Under the pieces are notes generated by a model. The model did no database searches, was not told the origin of the DNA, and saw only the letters and a list, made by a program, of their open reading frames with translations. A stretch of DNA of 64,000 bases from Martinezella calliandrae (lineage in GTDB: Bacteria; Pseudomonadota; Alphaproteobacteria; Rhizobiales; Rhizobiaceae). A program made the position numbers and the translations under genes. Of the stretch, positions 52,071 through 60,725 are shown in pieces. Each line of letters begins with the position of its first letter. The first letter of the stretch is position 1. Location of the stretch: assembly GCF_030272695.1 (NCBI RefSeq), contig NZ_JARFYN010000010.1:62001-126000 (forward strand), given 5' to 3'.

Positions 52071-53537
52071 CTAGCCGGCCTGTTTTACGGCTGCTTTTTC
52101 CGCTCTCAGCTCCTCAATCGAGCGCACGTTGCGGCTCGCCGCACCCTTCCATTCGCGCGTTTTCACCTTGCCGCGCGACAGGCGCTCCTTGGCTCCTTCC
52201 ACGGCATCGGCATATTGCGGCAGCCAGCGGGCCTCGGCGACGATCATTTCATCGACCATTTGCCAGACTTCCTCCGGCGTCGATACGGCGCCGACCAACG
52301 GATCATGAAGAACCGCAAGCTTCAGCAGGTCAAGATCGCCACTGACGGCGGCGTGAACCGACATGCGCTGGACATTGATCGAGGAAATGCAGGTCGCCGC
52401 GCAGGCTTCCGGCAGCGTGATGCCGGCCACCATATTGATGCCGAAACGATCGACGAAGCCGGGCGATTCGATAATGGCGTCGGAAGGCAGATTGGTAATG
52501 ACGCCGTTGTTCTTGACATTGAAATGGCCGCGATAGACGCGATTGGTCTCGAGCGCCTCGAGGATATGGCTGGCATGCTCGTTCGAGCGTTTGGCCGGAT
52601 CGATGGGCTTCGAGGCGCTCTCGAGGATCTGCGGGAATTCCGTCTCAAACCAGTTGCGGGTCTCGGTCGAATGGCGGAGGTAGCCGCCGGTCTCGCCGTG
52701 GATCCAGTCGGACATGTCGATCCATCTGTTGATCTCGTCCGGCCGCTTGCGGTACCAAGGCAGATATTCCGACAGATGCCCGTTGCTTTCGGTCGAATAA
52801 ACGCCGAAACGCTTCAGCACGTCGATGCGCAGCTTTTCCTGTTGCGAATAGACCGGATGCGCCTCGAAAGCGGCGACAAGCTCATCCTTGCCGATCTTGC
52901 GGCCATTGAGGCGAAGATCGACGAACCAGGTCTGGTGATTGATGCCCGAGCAGATATAGTCGAGCTCCGATTTGTCCTTGGCGCCCAGGACTTCGGCGAT
53001 CTGCTCGGCGCCGTGCTGGACGCCATGGCAGAGACCGATCGTGTCAACCTTGCCATACTCGATCGCGGCCCAGGTGTTCATCGCCATCGGGTTGGCATAG
53101 TTCAGGAACTTCGCGCCAGTTTCGGCAACTTCGCCGATATCCTTGCAGAAATCGAGAATGACGGGAATGTTGCGCTGACCATAGAGAATGCCGCCGGCGC
53201 AGATCGTGTCGCCGACGCATTGGTCGATGCCGTATTTCAGTGGGATTCGGATATCTTCGGCATAGGCTTCCAGCCCGCCGACGCGCACGCAACTGATGAC
53301 ATAGCGCGCGCCATCTAATGCCTTGCGGCGCTCGGTGGTGGCCGTCACCCGCGTCGGCAACTTGTTTGCCTCGACGATCCGGTCCAGGATCGCCTTGATC
53401 ATCGTCAGATTGTGCTCACTCACATCGGTGAGCGCGAATTCCACGTCGCGAAATTCCGGCACGCAGAGAATGTCGGTGAACAGCTTTTTCGTGAAGCCGA
53501 CGCTGCCGGCGCCGATAATGGCGATTTTGAAACTCAT
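52071..53537 (-). CDS. melA: GH4 alpha-galactosidase (MelA-like)
   Basis: A 488-residue GH4 glycosidase. NAD motif IAIIGAGSVGFTKKLFTD (~5-22); CHG in TIGLCHGVQHGAEQ and the His of CSGINHQTWFVDLRLNG mark the Mn site; NPMAMNTWAAIEYG is the conserved catalytic-site segment. It hydrolyses alpha-galactosides such as melibiose or raffinose in the cytoplasm. ATG 53537 with AGGTGAGG upstream is chosen over the start eight codons before. It is first in the minus-strand operon, divergent from the AraC regulator, which is where S. meliloti has melA in relation to agpT. The C-terminus carries a ~30-residue basic tail (KTREWKGAASRNVRSIEEL) absent from the other GH4. Confidence 0.87.
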   Translation of the reverse strand: MSFKIAIIGAGSVGFTKKLFTDILCVPEFRDVEFALTDVSEHNLTMIKAILDRIVEANKLPTRVTATTERRKALDGARYVISCVRVGGLEAYAEDIRIPLKYGIDQCVGDTICAGGILYGQRNIPVILDFCKDIGEVAETGAKFLNYANPMAMNTWAAIEYGKVDTIGLCHGVQHGAEQIAEVLGAKDKSELDYICSGINHQTWFVDLRLNGRKIGKDELVAAFEAHPVYSQQEKLRIDVLKRFGVYSTESNGHLSEYLPWYRKRPDEINRWIDMSDWIHGETGGYLRHSTETRNWFETEFPQILESASKPIDPAKRSNEHASHILEALETNRVYRGHFNVKNNGVITNLPSDAIIESPGFVDRFGINMVAGITLPEACAATCISSINVQRMSVHAAVSGDLDLLKLAVLHDPLVGAVSTPEEVWQMVDEMIVAEARWLPQYADAVEGAKERLSRGKVKTREWKGAASRNVRSIEELRAEKAAVKQAG

Positions 53538-53598
53538 GATCCTCACCTTGAAGTCGATCAAACAATCAGCAGCGGAGAAGAAAATGGTGTTTTCATCC

Positions 53599-53608
53599 CG
53601 TGATCACG
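53599..53608. promoter_or_regulatory. CGTGATCACG palindrome in the agp/mel divergent promoter
   Basis: A perfect 10-bp palindrome 62 bp upstream of the GH4 start and 144 bp upstream of the AraC-type start. It may bind a regulator; AraC activators more often use direct repeats, so this could be another factor's site. Confidence 0.3.
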
Positions 53609-53701
53609 CCGATCGCGTGGCAACGGCAAAATCAGCATTTTCTCCTCTTTCTGCCGGTCCTCATCGGCAGATCCATGCTGTCTTCTGGGCGGGATTATGC
53701 C

Positions 53702-53707
53702 TATAAT
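53702..53707 (+). promoter_or_regulatory. Consensus -10 box for the AraC-type regulator gene
   Basis: TATAAT at 53702-53707 lies 44 bp upstream of GTG 53752. The -35 position (53679-53684, TGTCTT) is poor, which suggests an activated or weak basal promoter. Confidence 0.45.
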
Positions 53708-53751
53708 CATCTGGCCGACCAGAGAACTATTATGCTTTCAAGGGTAATTTT

Positions 53752-54654
53752 GTGCTGCAAGATTTGATCGCCAACGGCCAAACCATGCGGACTGTTTCGC
53801 TGCCGCGCGGACGCCACCGACTGCATGCCATGCCGACCAGCGCCGGCTATGAAATAAGGGACAACGAGATTTACGATTGGGACGGCCGCCGGCGCGGCCA
53901 AACGCCATTCACGGTGTTGCAGCATACGATCAGCGGCAGTGGCCGTCTGCGTTATGAGAATCGCAACTACCGCCTGGGTTCCGGCGACACGCTATTGGTG
54001 CTGGTGCCGCACAATCATCGCTATTGGTTGGAGAAGGGTGAGCGTTGGGAATATTTCTGGATATCCATGAACGGTGAGGAAGCATTGCGTATCCACCGCC
54101 TGATCCTTTCTGCCGCCGGGCCGCTTTTGAAATTGCAGCAGTCGACGATCGATCATCTTGCCGATTGCAGCCTGCGGCTCGTCAGGAGCGCCACCACGCC
54201 GGCTTCCGCCTCGGCGGTGGCCTATGAAGCCGCAATGGCGCTTTACGACGACGTTTTCGGCTCACATGCGGTCGCGGCCGATCGTTCCGCCATGCAGACT
54301 GTCATCGACTATATCGAGGCCAATCTGGAGAAGCCGCTACCGGTTAGCGAACTTGCCAAGGTCAGCGGTCTCAGCCGCGCCCATTTCTCACGCGTCTTTG
54401 CCGATAGCGAGGGCCTGCCGCCGGCCGAGTTCGTCCTACAGCAGCGTATGCAACGAGCCGCGAAGCTCTTGACCAAGGCGGCGTTCATTCCGGTCAAGGA
54501 AGTGGCGATCATGTCGGGCTTCGACGATGCCAATTATTTCTCGAAGGCTTTCCGACGCATCTACGGCATCAATCCTACAGAATTCCGCACCACCGGCATG
54601 TATGCGGCAGTGCGCAGCCCTGGGGAGGAAATCAGGAATACAAAGGCGAGATAG
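53752..54654 (+). CDS. agpT: AraC-family activator (AgpT-like)
   Basis: A 300-residue regulator. The N-terminal cupin-like sensor (~15-110: GYEIRDNEIYDWDGRRRGQTPFTVLQHTISGSGRLRYENRNYRLGSGDTLLVLVPHNHRYWL) should bind the inducing sugar; the C-terminal AraC/XylS domain (~185-285) has two helix-turn-helices, including VSELAKVSGLSRAHFSRVFADSEGLPPAEFVLQQRMQRAAKLL and VKEVAIMSGFDDANYFSKAFRRIYGINPTEFR. GTG 53752 has AAGGG at good spacing. It is divergent from the alpha-galactoside operon. In S. meliloti the equivalent AgpT activates agp/mel genes in response to alpha-galactosides. Confidence 0.88.
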   Translation: MLQDLIANGQTMRTVSLPRGRHRLHAMPTSAGYEIRDNEIYDWDGRRRGQTPFTVLQHTISGSGRLRYENRNYRLGSGDTLLVLVPHNHRYWLEKGERWEYFWISMNGEEALRIHRLILSAAGPLLKLQQSTIDHLADCSLRLVRSATTPASASAVAYEAAMALYDDVFGSHAVAADRSAMQTVIDYIEANLEKPLPVSELAKVSGLSRAHFSRVFADSEGLPPAEFVLQQRMQRAAKLLTKAAFIPVKEVAIMSGFDDANYFSKAFRRIYGINPTEFRTTGMYAAVRSPGEEIRNTKAR

Positions 54655-54660
54655 ACCCGG

Positions 54661-55080
54661 CTATGCAGAATGCGGATGCAGGTCGTCGTTGCGGGGTGTT
54701 TCCAGGCGTGCCAGCTTGCCCTCTTCCGCTTTGTAGAAATATTGGCTCGCCACCAGCCAGCCCTTCAGCGGGCGCAGTGGCGGGATACAGGTAAGCAGCA
54801 TAAACGGCAGCGTCGTGAAGGCATGCACCCAATAGGGAGCCTGGAGGGCGACTTCGAGCCAGACGGCAAGCGCGACGCTCGGAATGCACGCGAAGCAGAT
54901 GACGAAGAAGGCCGGGCCATCGGCCGGATCGGCGAAGGAATAGTCGAGGCCGCAAACCTCACAGGACGGACGCAGCGTTAAAAAACCGTTGAACAAATGT
55001 CCCTGACCGCAGCGTGGGCAGCGGCTGCGCACGCCGGTCTGGAACGGAGAAAGTGGTGGCCATGTGTCTTCGGATGACAT
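54661..55080 (-). CDS. DUF983 membrane protein
   Basis: A 139-residue DUF983 protein. Two CxxC pairs, CPRCGQG (~24) and CEVCGL (~44), likely bind zinc. They are followed by two hydrophobic spans, PAFFVICFACIPSVALAVWLEV and VHAFTTLPFMLLTCIPPLRPL. ATG 55080 with AGGGACAAG upstream is preferred over the frame's earlier start. Found in many alpha-proteobacteria; function unknown. It converges with the AraC-type gene six bases away. Confidence 0.85.
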   Translation of the reverse strand: MSSEDTWPPLSPFQTGVRSRCPRCGQGHLFNGFLTLRPSCEVCGLDYSFADPADGPAFFVICFACIPSVALAVWLEVALQAPYWVHAFTTLPFMLLTCIPPLRPLKGWLVASQYFYKAEEGKLARLETPRNDDLHPHSA

Positions 55081-55220
55081 TGTCTTGTCCCTTCCAAAAT
55101 CGGGCATTCGCCTGGAAGCGCGATGTCCGAGGGCCTCGCAGGCGAAGCGCCCCATGCGGGTCGTCTCGAAGCCGGGCGGCGCTATCGGCGACTTTCAAGC
55201 CGCCCGCCGCCCGTTGAAAG

Positions 55221-55250
55221 TTGTATGCCACGGAATACATACATTGTCAA
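55221..55250 (-). promoter_or_regulatory. Promoter and ATACATACATT motif upstream of DUF983 gene
   Basis: On the minus strand TTGACA (55250-55245), 18-bp spacer, ATACAA (55226-55221). The plus-strand motif ATACATACATTGTCAATT (55235-55252) overlaps it and also occurs, with one deletion, upstream of the MocR gene. Confidence 0.45.
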
Positions 55251-55302
55251 TTATTGTATGCATATTGTCTTGACATATATGCAGCCGCGGCAATTTGTCC
55301 AA

Positions 55303-56706
55303 TCAGATAACGATCGCCGAAGCGGCCGGAGTCTCCGCCAGGAGATCGGCGACGATGCCGAGGCTCTGGCGCAGATGTTCGTGATCTTCCGCAGCGCCGA
55401 GCCCAAGGCGGACCGCCTCCGGCGCCGGGCCAAGGGCAAAAGCATCGCTTGTGACCACGCCAATGCCGGCGGAGCGCAACCGCGCGGCAAACTCGCCACG
55501 CGACCAGGCCGGAGGCAGCCGAAGCCAGGCGTGGAAACCCTCGGGATCGACAAGGAGGTTGGCAGCAGGCAGCAATTGCGCTGCAATAGCCTGGCGCTGC
55601 TTGGTTTCCCCCCGGATTGCGGCGAGCACAGCCTCTGCTGTACCGTCGTCGATCCAGCGGCTGGCGATTGCGGCCGAAAGCGGCGAGGCCATAGCAGAGG
55701 TGGCGCGAATGATGCCGGCGAGCCTCATTGCCGCGCGCAAATCCGGTACGGCAAGATAGGCGATGCGCAGAGCAGGCGACAGGCATTTGGCAAGGCCGGC
55801 AATATGATAGACCCGCTCCGGTGCGATCGCCGCCAACGGCGCGATCGGTTGCATCGGTAGTGCGCCATAGGCATCGTCCTCGATGACCGCGACATCATAA
55901 CGGGCGGCGATATCGAGAAGGGCCTTGCGCCGTGACAAAGGTAGCGTGATCGTCGTTGGATTGTTGATGGTGGGATTGCAATAAATCGCCTTGGGTCGCC
56001 TGCTAACACAGACTTGCTCAAAAGCTTCTGGAATCAACCCCTTATCGTCGATTTCTATAGCTGCGACGGCTAGCCGCAAATGCGCCGCGACGGAGAGGAA
56101 GCCCGGATATGCCAGTGCCTCGGCGCAGACCGTGTCGCCCGGCGCCGTCAGCATGCCGGTAACCGCAAGCAATGCGCCCTGAGCGCCGGGACAGACGAGA
56201 ACAAGTTCCGGCCCGATACCGGGCAGCCGGTTGGCGAGCCATCCTGCTGCGGCCTCGCGGTCGCGGGCTGCGCCGCCGGGCTGTTGGTAGCGCAGCAACA
56301 GGTCCAGCCCGTCGCTCGTTTCCAATCCGCTGATCCCTTGCCACATCCGTGCCGCCAGAACCTGGTCCGCAAAGCGTGGCGGCAAGTTCATGCTCATATC
56401 GACCAATCCGCTCGCAAGCGGCTTTTGTCGCGGCGGTGGCGTCCGGCCCTGGCTGACATAGGTGCCCTGCCCGACCCTTCCTTCCACCAGACCTCGCCTG
56501 CGCGCTTCGGCATAGGCGCGGGTGACGGTGGTGAAGTCGATGCCGAGCGCTTCGGCCAGCGCTCTCTGTGGCGGCAGGCGCACACCCGTTGCCAGGCGGC
56601 CAGAGTCGATGTCGGCCTGCAACGCATCGGCGATTGCCAGATAGACCGGTCCCGCCGTCTTGCTGACGGAGGGAGTCCAGAAAGACGGTGGCTGATCATC
56701 AGTCAT
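55303..56706 (-). CDS. MocR-type (GntR/aminotransferase) regulator
   Basis: A 467-residue regulator combining an N-terminal GntR winged helix (~15-75: GPVYLAIADALQADIDSGRLATGVRLPPQRALAEALGIDFTTVTRAYAEARRRGLVEGRVGQGTYVS) with a fold-type I aminotransferase-like domain (~100-467). The PLP lysine is expected in HIAGLAKCLSPALRIAY; the DDAY segment (VIEDDAYGALP) and NPTINNPTTITLP match the PLP-binding loop. Effector is probably an amino-acid or PLP adduct. ATG 56706 follows GAGAG. Candidate operators at its own promoter and upstream of DUF983 share the ATACATACATT motif. It is divergent from the GH2 gene. Confidence 0.9.
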   Translation of the reverse strand: MTDDQPPSFWTPSVSKTAGPVYLAIADALQADIDSGRLATGVRLPPQRALAEALGIDFTTVTRAYAEARRRGLVEGRVGQGTYVSQGRTPPPRQKPLASGLVDMSMNLPPRFADQVLAARMWQGISGLETSDGLDLLLRYQQPGGAARDREAAAGWLANRLPGIGPELVLVCPGAQGALLAVTGMLTAPGDTVCAEALAYPGFLSVAAHLRLAVAAIEIDDKGLIPEAFEQVCVSRRPKAIYCNPTINNPTTITLPLSRRKALLDIAARYDVAVIEDDAYGALPMQPIAPLAAIAPERVYHIAGLAKCLSPALRIAYLAVPDLRAAMRLAGIIRATSAMASPLSAAIASRWIDDGTAEAVLAAIRGETKQRQAIAAQLLPAANLLVDPEGFHAWLRLPPAWSRGEFAARLRSAGIGVVTSDAFALGPAPEAVRLGLGAAEDHEHLRQSLGIVADLLAETPAASAIVI

Positions 56707-56718
56707 GTCGGCATCTCT

Positions 56719-56763
56719 CAATTGAATGTATGTATATTGTATGTTTTTTTGGACTTCGAGCAA
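56719..56763 (-). promoter_or_regulatory. MocR promoter and operator candidate
   Basis: Minus strand TTGCTC (56763-56758), 16-bp spacer, TACAAT (56741-56736). Downstream of the -10, ATACATACATTCAATT (minus, 56735-56720) repeats the motif found at 55235-55252. Typical of GntR/MocR autoregulation. Confidence 0.5.
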
Positions 56764-56931
56764 GGGGGCGGCAGTCACGAAATCCAGATCCGATATCCGA
56801 TTTCGTTGCACCGTCGCGGCAGGCCTGTATAGATGTCGCCCGACCGCGACGACGTTTTGCGTGGCAACCGTACTTTTTTCTAAAGCAACCCGCCTTCGTC
56901 CGGGGTGTGACGGCTCTTGATAGGATTGAAT

Positions 56932-59175
56932 ATGCGTTCTGTTGTCGCCTTCAATGGCTCCTGGACTTTTCACGAGGGGTTTTCAGCCGCCGATGCCGGC
57001 AATCGGCATGAAGGGCAGCCTGTCACCCTGCCGCATACTGCCGTTGAGCTCCCGTTCAACTACTTCGATGAAAAATCTTATCAGCGCGCTTTCACCTATC
57101 AGAAGGTCCTGCCCTGGAGCGCGGATTTTGCCGGACGTGAAGTCTCGTTGGTTTTCGACGCAGCCATGGCCGATGCGGTCGTCTATCTCAACGGCGAAGA
57201 GATCATCGCGCACAAGGACGGCTACACGCCCTTCGAAGCGCGGCTGACCGGACGCCTGAAGGAGGGCGACAACCTGATTACCGTCAAGATCGACGGCAGC
57301 GAGAATCCGGAGATCCCGCCCTTCGGCGGTCGCATCGATTATCTGACCTATGCCGGCATCTATCGCGACGTCTGGCTGAAGGTGGCAGCACCCGTCTTTA
57401 TCGCCAATATCAAGGTCGAAACCGGCAATGTCCTTGCCGCGGCAAAATCCGCCACCGTTCGCTGCGATATCGCCAATCCGCAAGGCCTCGCTTTCAAGGG
57501 CTCGGCAACTGCCAGCCTCCGCGCGCCTGATGGTACAATACTGGCCTCGGCGGTCGCCGAGACCTCGGGCAGCAGCGTCACCTTCGCTTTCGACAATCTG
57601 ACGGGCGTCTCGCTTTGGGAGCTCGACAATCCCGTGCTTTATACCGTCGAGGCCGAACTGAAGAGCGAACGCGGCACGGACCGATATGTCGCGACATTCG
57701 GCTTCCGCACCGCCGAGTTCACGGCCGAAGGTTTTCTTTTGAATGGCCGCAAGCTCAAGCTGCGCGGGCTCAACCGCCACCAGGCCTTCCCCTATGTCGG
57801 CTATGCCATGGGCCGTTCCGCGCAAGAGCGCGACGCCGAGATCATGAAGCACACATTGAGGTGCAATGTCGTGCGCACATCCCATTATCCGCAGTCGACT
57901 TGGTTCCTTGATCATTGCGACCGCATCGGCCTGCTGGTCTTCGAGGAAATTCCCGGCTGGCAGCATATCGGCGGCGAGGCATGGAAGCAGGAATCGATCC
58001 ATAACGTTCGCCGCATGATCGAACGCGACTGGAATCACCCGTCGATCATCATCTGGGGCGTACGCATCAACGAATCGCAGGATTCCCACGATTTCTACGT
58101 CGCGACCAACAAGCTTGCGCGCGAACTCGATCCGACCCGCCAGACCGGCGGCGTGCGCTACATCACCGAGAGCGAATTGCTCGAAGACGTCTATACGATG
58201 AACGACTTCATCCTCGGCAACGAGGAACTGCCGGGCGCCAATCGGCCGCGCACGCCTCTGCGTCCGCAGCAGGAAAATACAGGTCTTTCAAAGAACGTGC
58301 CCTATCTGATCACCGAGTTCGGCGGCCATATGTATCCGACGAAGATCTACGACCAGGAGCAGCGGCAGGCCGAGCACGTGCGCCGGCACCTGGAGGTGCT
58401 GAACGCGGCCTATGGCGATCCGTCGATCTCGGGCGCCATCGGCTGGTGCATGTTCGACTACAACACGCACAGCGATTTCGGCTCTGGCGACCGCATTTGC
58501 TACCACGGCGTCATGGACATGTTCCGCGAGCCGAAATTCGCAGCTTACGTCTACGCCAGCCAATGCGAACCCTCCGAAGAGATCGTCATGAAGCCCGTGA
58601 CGATCTGGGCGCGCGGCGAGCGCAATATCGGCGGCGCGCTGCCGCTCATCTTATTGACCAATTGTGATGAGGTCGAGCTGCGTTACGGCACGCTGACCAA
58701 GCGCCTCGGACCGGACCGAGAAAATTTCCCGCATCTGCCGCATCCGCCCGTCATCTTCGACCATCGCCATTTCACCCAGGACGAATTGGGCGTTTGGGGC
58801 ATGGAATGGGAGGACGCGCATTTCACCGGGCTTATCGGCGGCAAGGCCGTCACGACGCTGCACATGGTCGCCGATCCCGTTCCGACGACTCTGGAGGTAA
58901 AGGCCGATAACCGGAAACTTCGCGCCGGCGATCGGGACACCACCCGTGTCATTATTCGTGCCCTCGACCAGGCCGGCTCCCGCCTGCCCTTCCTGAACGA
59001 TATCGCGACGGTCAATGTCACTGGCCCCGCCAAGGTCATCGGGCCGGAGACGATGGCCTTCCAAGGCGGCACCACTGGATTCTGGCTGCAGGCAGCCGGC
59101 GAAGCGGGCCCCATCACCGTCGAAGTCTCGTCCTCGCGCTTTGCGACGCAGACGGTGAGGTTGGTGGCGGAGTAA
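56932..59175 (+). CDS. GH2 family glycosidase (beta-galactosidase/beta-glucuronidase-like)
   Basis: A 747-residue GH2 enzyme. Sugar-binding jelly roll (~1-160: LPHTAVELPFNYFDEKSYQRAFTYQK, VYLNGEEIIAHKDGYTPFEARLT), an Ig-like domain (~165-275), then the TIM barrel from ~275 (LNGRKLKLRGLNRHQAFPYVGYAM). Acid/base E381 is in GVRINES and the nucleophile E462 is in LITEFGGHM. C-terminal Ig-like domains follow from ~610. No signal peptide, so it acts in the cytoplasm. Start ATG 56932 has AGGA at good spacing. It is monocistronic-looking, with the MocR gene divergent and a PhnD-like gene convergent. Substrate linkage cannot be decided by sequence alone. Confidence 0.9.
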   Translation: MRSVVAFNGSWTFHEGFSAADAGNRHEGQPVTLPHTAVELPFNYFDEKSYQRAFTYQKVLPWSADFAGREVSLVFDAAMADAVVYLNGEEIIAHKDGYTPFEARLTGRLKEGDNLITVKIDGSENPEIPPFGGRIDYLTYAGIYRDVWLKVAAPVFIANIKVETGNVLAAAKSATVRCDIANPQGLAFKGSATASLRAPDGTILASAVAETSGSSVTFAFDNLTGVSLWELDNPVLYTVEAELKSERGTDRYVATFGFRTAEFTAEGFLLNGRKLKLRGLNRHQAFPYVGYAMGRSAQERDAEIMKHTLRCNVVRTSHYPQSTWFLDHCDRIGLLVFEEIPGWQHIGGEAWKQESIHNVRRMIERDWNHPSIIIWGVRINESQDSHDFYVATNKLARELDPTRQTGGVRYITESELLEDVYTMNDFILGNEELPGANRPRTPLRPQQENTGLSKNVPYLITEFGGHMYPTKIYDQEQRQAEHVRRHLEVLNAAYGDPSISGAIGWCMFDYNTHSDFGSGDRICYHGVMDMFREPKFAAYVYASQCEPSEEIVMKPVTIWARGERNIGGALPLILLTNCDEVELRYGTLTKRLGPDRENFPHLPHPPVIFDHRHFTQDELGVWGMEWEDAHFTGLIGGKAVTTLHMVADPVPTTLEVKADNRKLRAGDRDTTRVIIRALDQAGSRLPFLNDIATVNVTGPAKVIGPETMAFQGGTTGFWLQAAGEAGPITVEVSSSRFATQTVRLVAE

Positions 59176-59192
59176 CCGGCAGAAGAGCGGGC

Positions 59193-60002
59193 TCAGGCGA
59201 TCACGGGATAACCCAACGCAATTGCCTGCCGCTCAAACTCAGCCAGCGGTTCGTAGTCGGCATCGCCGAGAACCTCGAAACGGCGTAACGACAAGGTATC
59301 ACGCACCTCCACAAGCGTCGGTTCGTTTACGATATCGGCGAGAATTTGGCGCAGCAGCGTCAATTCCTCCGCCGATGTTTCCAAGCCGGTGATGAACGGC
59401 AAGCCCGGCCCACTGACCGTTTCAGCTAGAATGCGGACGCCCGCGACTCGGTCGGGATCGAAGCGTTTGACATTGCCGAATGTGATGCAATCGAGCGCGG
59501 CGACATCGGCTTTTCCGGCGGCTACCAGATCGATGCTGCGCAAATGCCCGCCGGTTTCGATGACGCGGCTGAAGAAGCGGCCGTTTTCCGCAAACGGCGC
59601 GATGGCGGCGCGCAAAAGATTGGTCCCGGAATTGCTGGCGGGATCGTTAATGGCAGCGATCAGGCCTCGAAGATCAGCAAGCGTCTCTGCCGGCGCATCC
59701 TTGCGGACGATGATGAAGCTGCGCATCGACGGGCCATCACAGCCAGGCAGGTCGTAAACCGGAGATGCCACGAGTTGCACCTTGCCGCGCAGGCGTTTGA
59801 CATAGGGAAAGCCACAAGTCTGCGCCAGCAGGAGCCCGGGCCGCATCCAGGCTTCGTCATGGGTGATCACCTTATCCAATGTCTCGGGAACACCCGCCAC
59901 GCCGGCGTTTCGCAGCCGGTCGCGCAAATAGCCCCAAAGAGCGTCCGTCGCGGCAACGAGCGGCGCTTGACCGGTATACATGGCAATGTTGCTGAGGCGC
60001 AT
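59193..60002 (-). CDS. PhnD-like phosphate/phosphonate-type binding protein without signal peptide
   Basis: A 269-residue protein with the PhnD/periplasmic-binding type II fold: IAMYTGQAPLVAATDALWGYLRDRL, FPYVKRLRGKVQLVASPVYDLPGCDGPSMRSFIIVRKDAPAETLADLRGLIAAINDPASNSG and IETGGHLRSIDLVAAGKADVAALDCITFGNVKRF. The S-N-S-G-T and H-L-R-S segments match ligand-binding loops in PhnD proteins. There is no signal peptide and no permease adjacent. Several rhizobia keep such orphan genes. ATG 60002 lacks a good ribosome site; a short upstream extension is not excluded. Confidence 0.75.
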   Translation of the reverse strand: MRLSNIAMYTGQAPLVAATDALWGYLRDRLRNAGVAGVPETLDKVITHDEAWMRPGLLLAQTCGFPYVKRLRGKVQLVASPVYDLPGCDGPSMRSFIIVRKDAPAETLADLRGLIAAINDPASNSGTNLLRAAIAPFAENGRFFSRVIETGGHLRSIDLVAAGKADVAALDCITFGNVKRFDPDRVAGVRILAETVSGPGLPFITGLETSAEELTLLRQILADIVNEPTLVEVRDTLSLRRFEVLGDADYEPLAEFERQAIALGYPVIA

Positions 60003-60096
60003 AAGGCGGGAATCTCTGGAGATCGACTGGGGTTATCGATCCCATACACTGCTCCGGCTGCTGGCGCATCCCGGAAAGCGCATTGGCTTCGTCAAA

Positions 60097-60351
60097 CTAA
60101 GCAAGCGCGGCGTGCTGAGCGCCGAAAGGATCATGACTTGCCAACATCCTAAGCATAGGCCCGTCCGCCGGAGACGGCCAGATAGGCGTCACGACATGAG
60201 AGTGCTGGATCTGTCGGACGTATGAGAGCGTAAAAAACCTAGGCGCAATAAGAGGCCGATCGCCATCTGTTGCAGCGAGATTGATCGCTACTTCGAGCGC
60301 TGGACGAATGGGCGCGATCTGCGAGCGCTTATGCGTCCAAACAAGTTTCAA
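60097..60351 (-). pseudogene. Decayed RelE/YafQ-like toxin
   Basis: TTG 60351 overlaps the antitoxin stop by four bases (TTGA), the usual toxin position. The frame begins MKLVWT, the standard opening of RelE/ParE/YafQ toxins in rhizobia. The ALADR segment that should follow is present but in the +1 frame, and a VRQIQHSHVVTPIWP segment later in the first frame resembles the toxin C-terminus. The intervening part fits no toxin. So the gene looks frameshifted and partly deleted. The rest of the 60003-60347 gap holds nothing else that I can support. Confidence 0.4.
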
Positions 60352-60656
60352 TGCTCGTCCGTCACAGCCCGGCGAAGTGCGACGGCTCGTCGTTGGGCAA
60401 AATGGCTCTCCTCGTCGGCATCATCGACGTCGGGTCGGACATCTTCGAGCGCCTGCAGGACTTTCGCGCGCAACCACGCCTTATGGGCCTCGCTGTTGCT
60501 GATGAATTCGAGCGGCAGGGCGCCCTCATTCGCCGTGCGAGTGAGCAGAATACGGACGGCATCCGATACCGTTAATCCCATAGTCTCGAGAACGGCCGTT
60601 GCACGCTCTTTGATTTCGGCGTCGATTTGGATCTGAACCAATGCATCCGATCCCAT
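60348..60656 (-). CDS. RelB/DinJ-type antitoxin
   Basis: A 102-residue antitoxin. The ribbon-helix-helix part is SDALVQIQIDAEIKERATAVLETMGLTVSDAVRILLTRTANEGALPLEF, which is nearly canonical DinJ. The C-terminal half (HKAWLRAKVLQALEDVRPDVDDADEESHFAQRRAVALRRA) is acidic and probably wraps the toxin. ATG 60656 with AAGGAGG five bases upstream is preferred over ATG 60692. Downstream only a degraded toxin remains, so it may act as an orphan DNA-binding protein or a cross-neutralising antitoxin. Confidence 0.85.
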   Translation of the reverse strand: MGSDALVQIQIDAEIKERATAVLETMGLTVSDAVRILLTRTANEGALPLEFISNSEAHKAWLRAKVLQALEDVRPDVDDADEESHFAQRRAVALRRAVTDEH

Positions 60657-60725
60657 TTCAGCCTCCTTTGGCTGCGCAACAGTATAATACATTCAAATGA
60701 CATCTTCCTGCGGCCGAACATGAAT

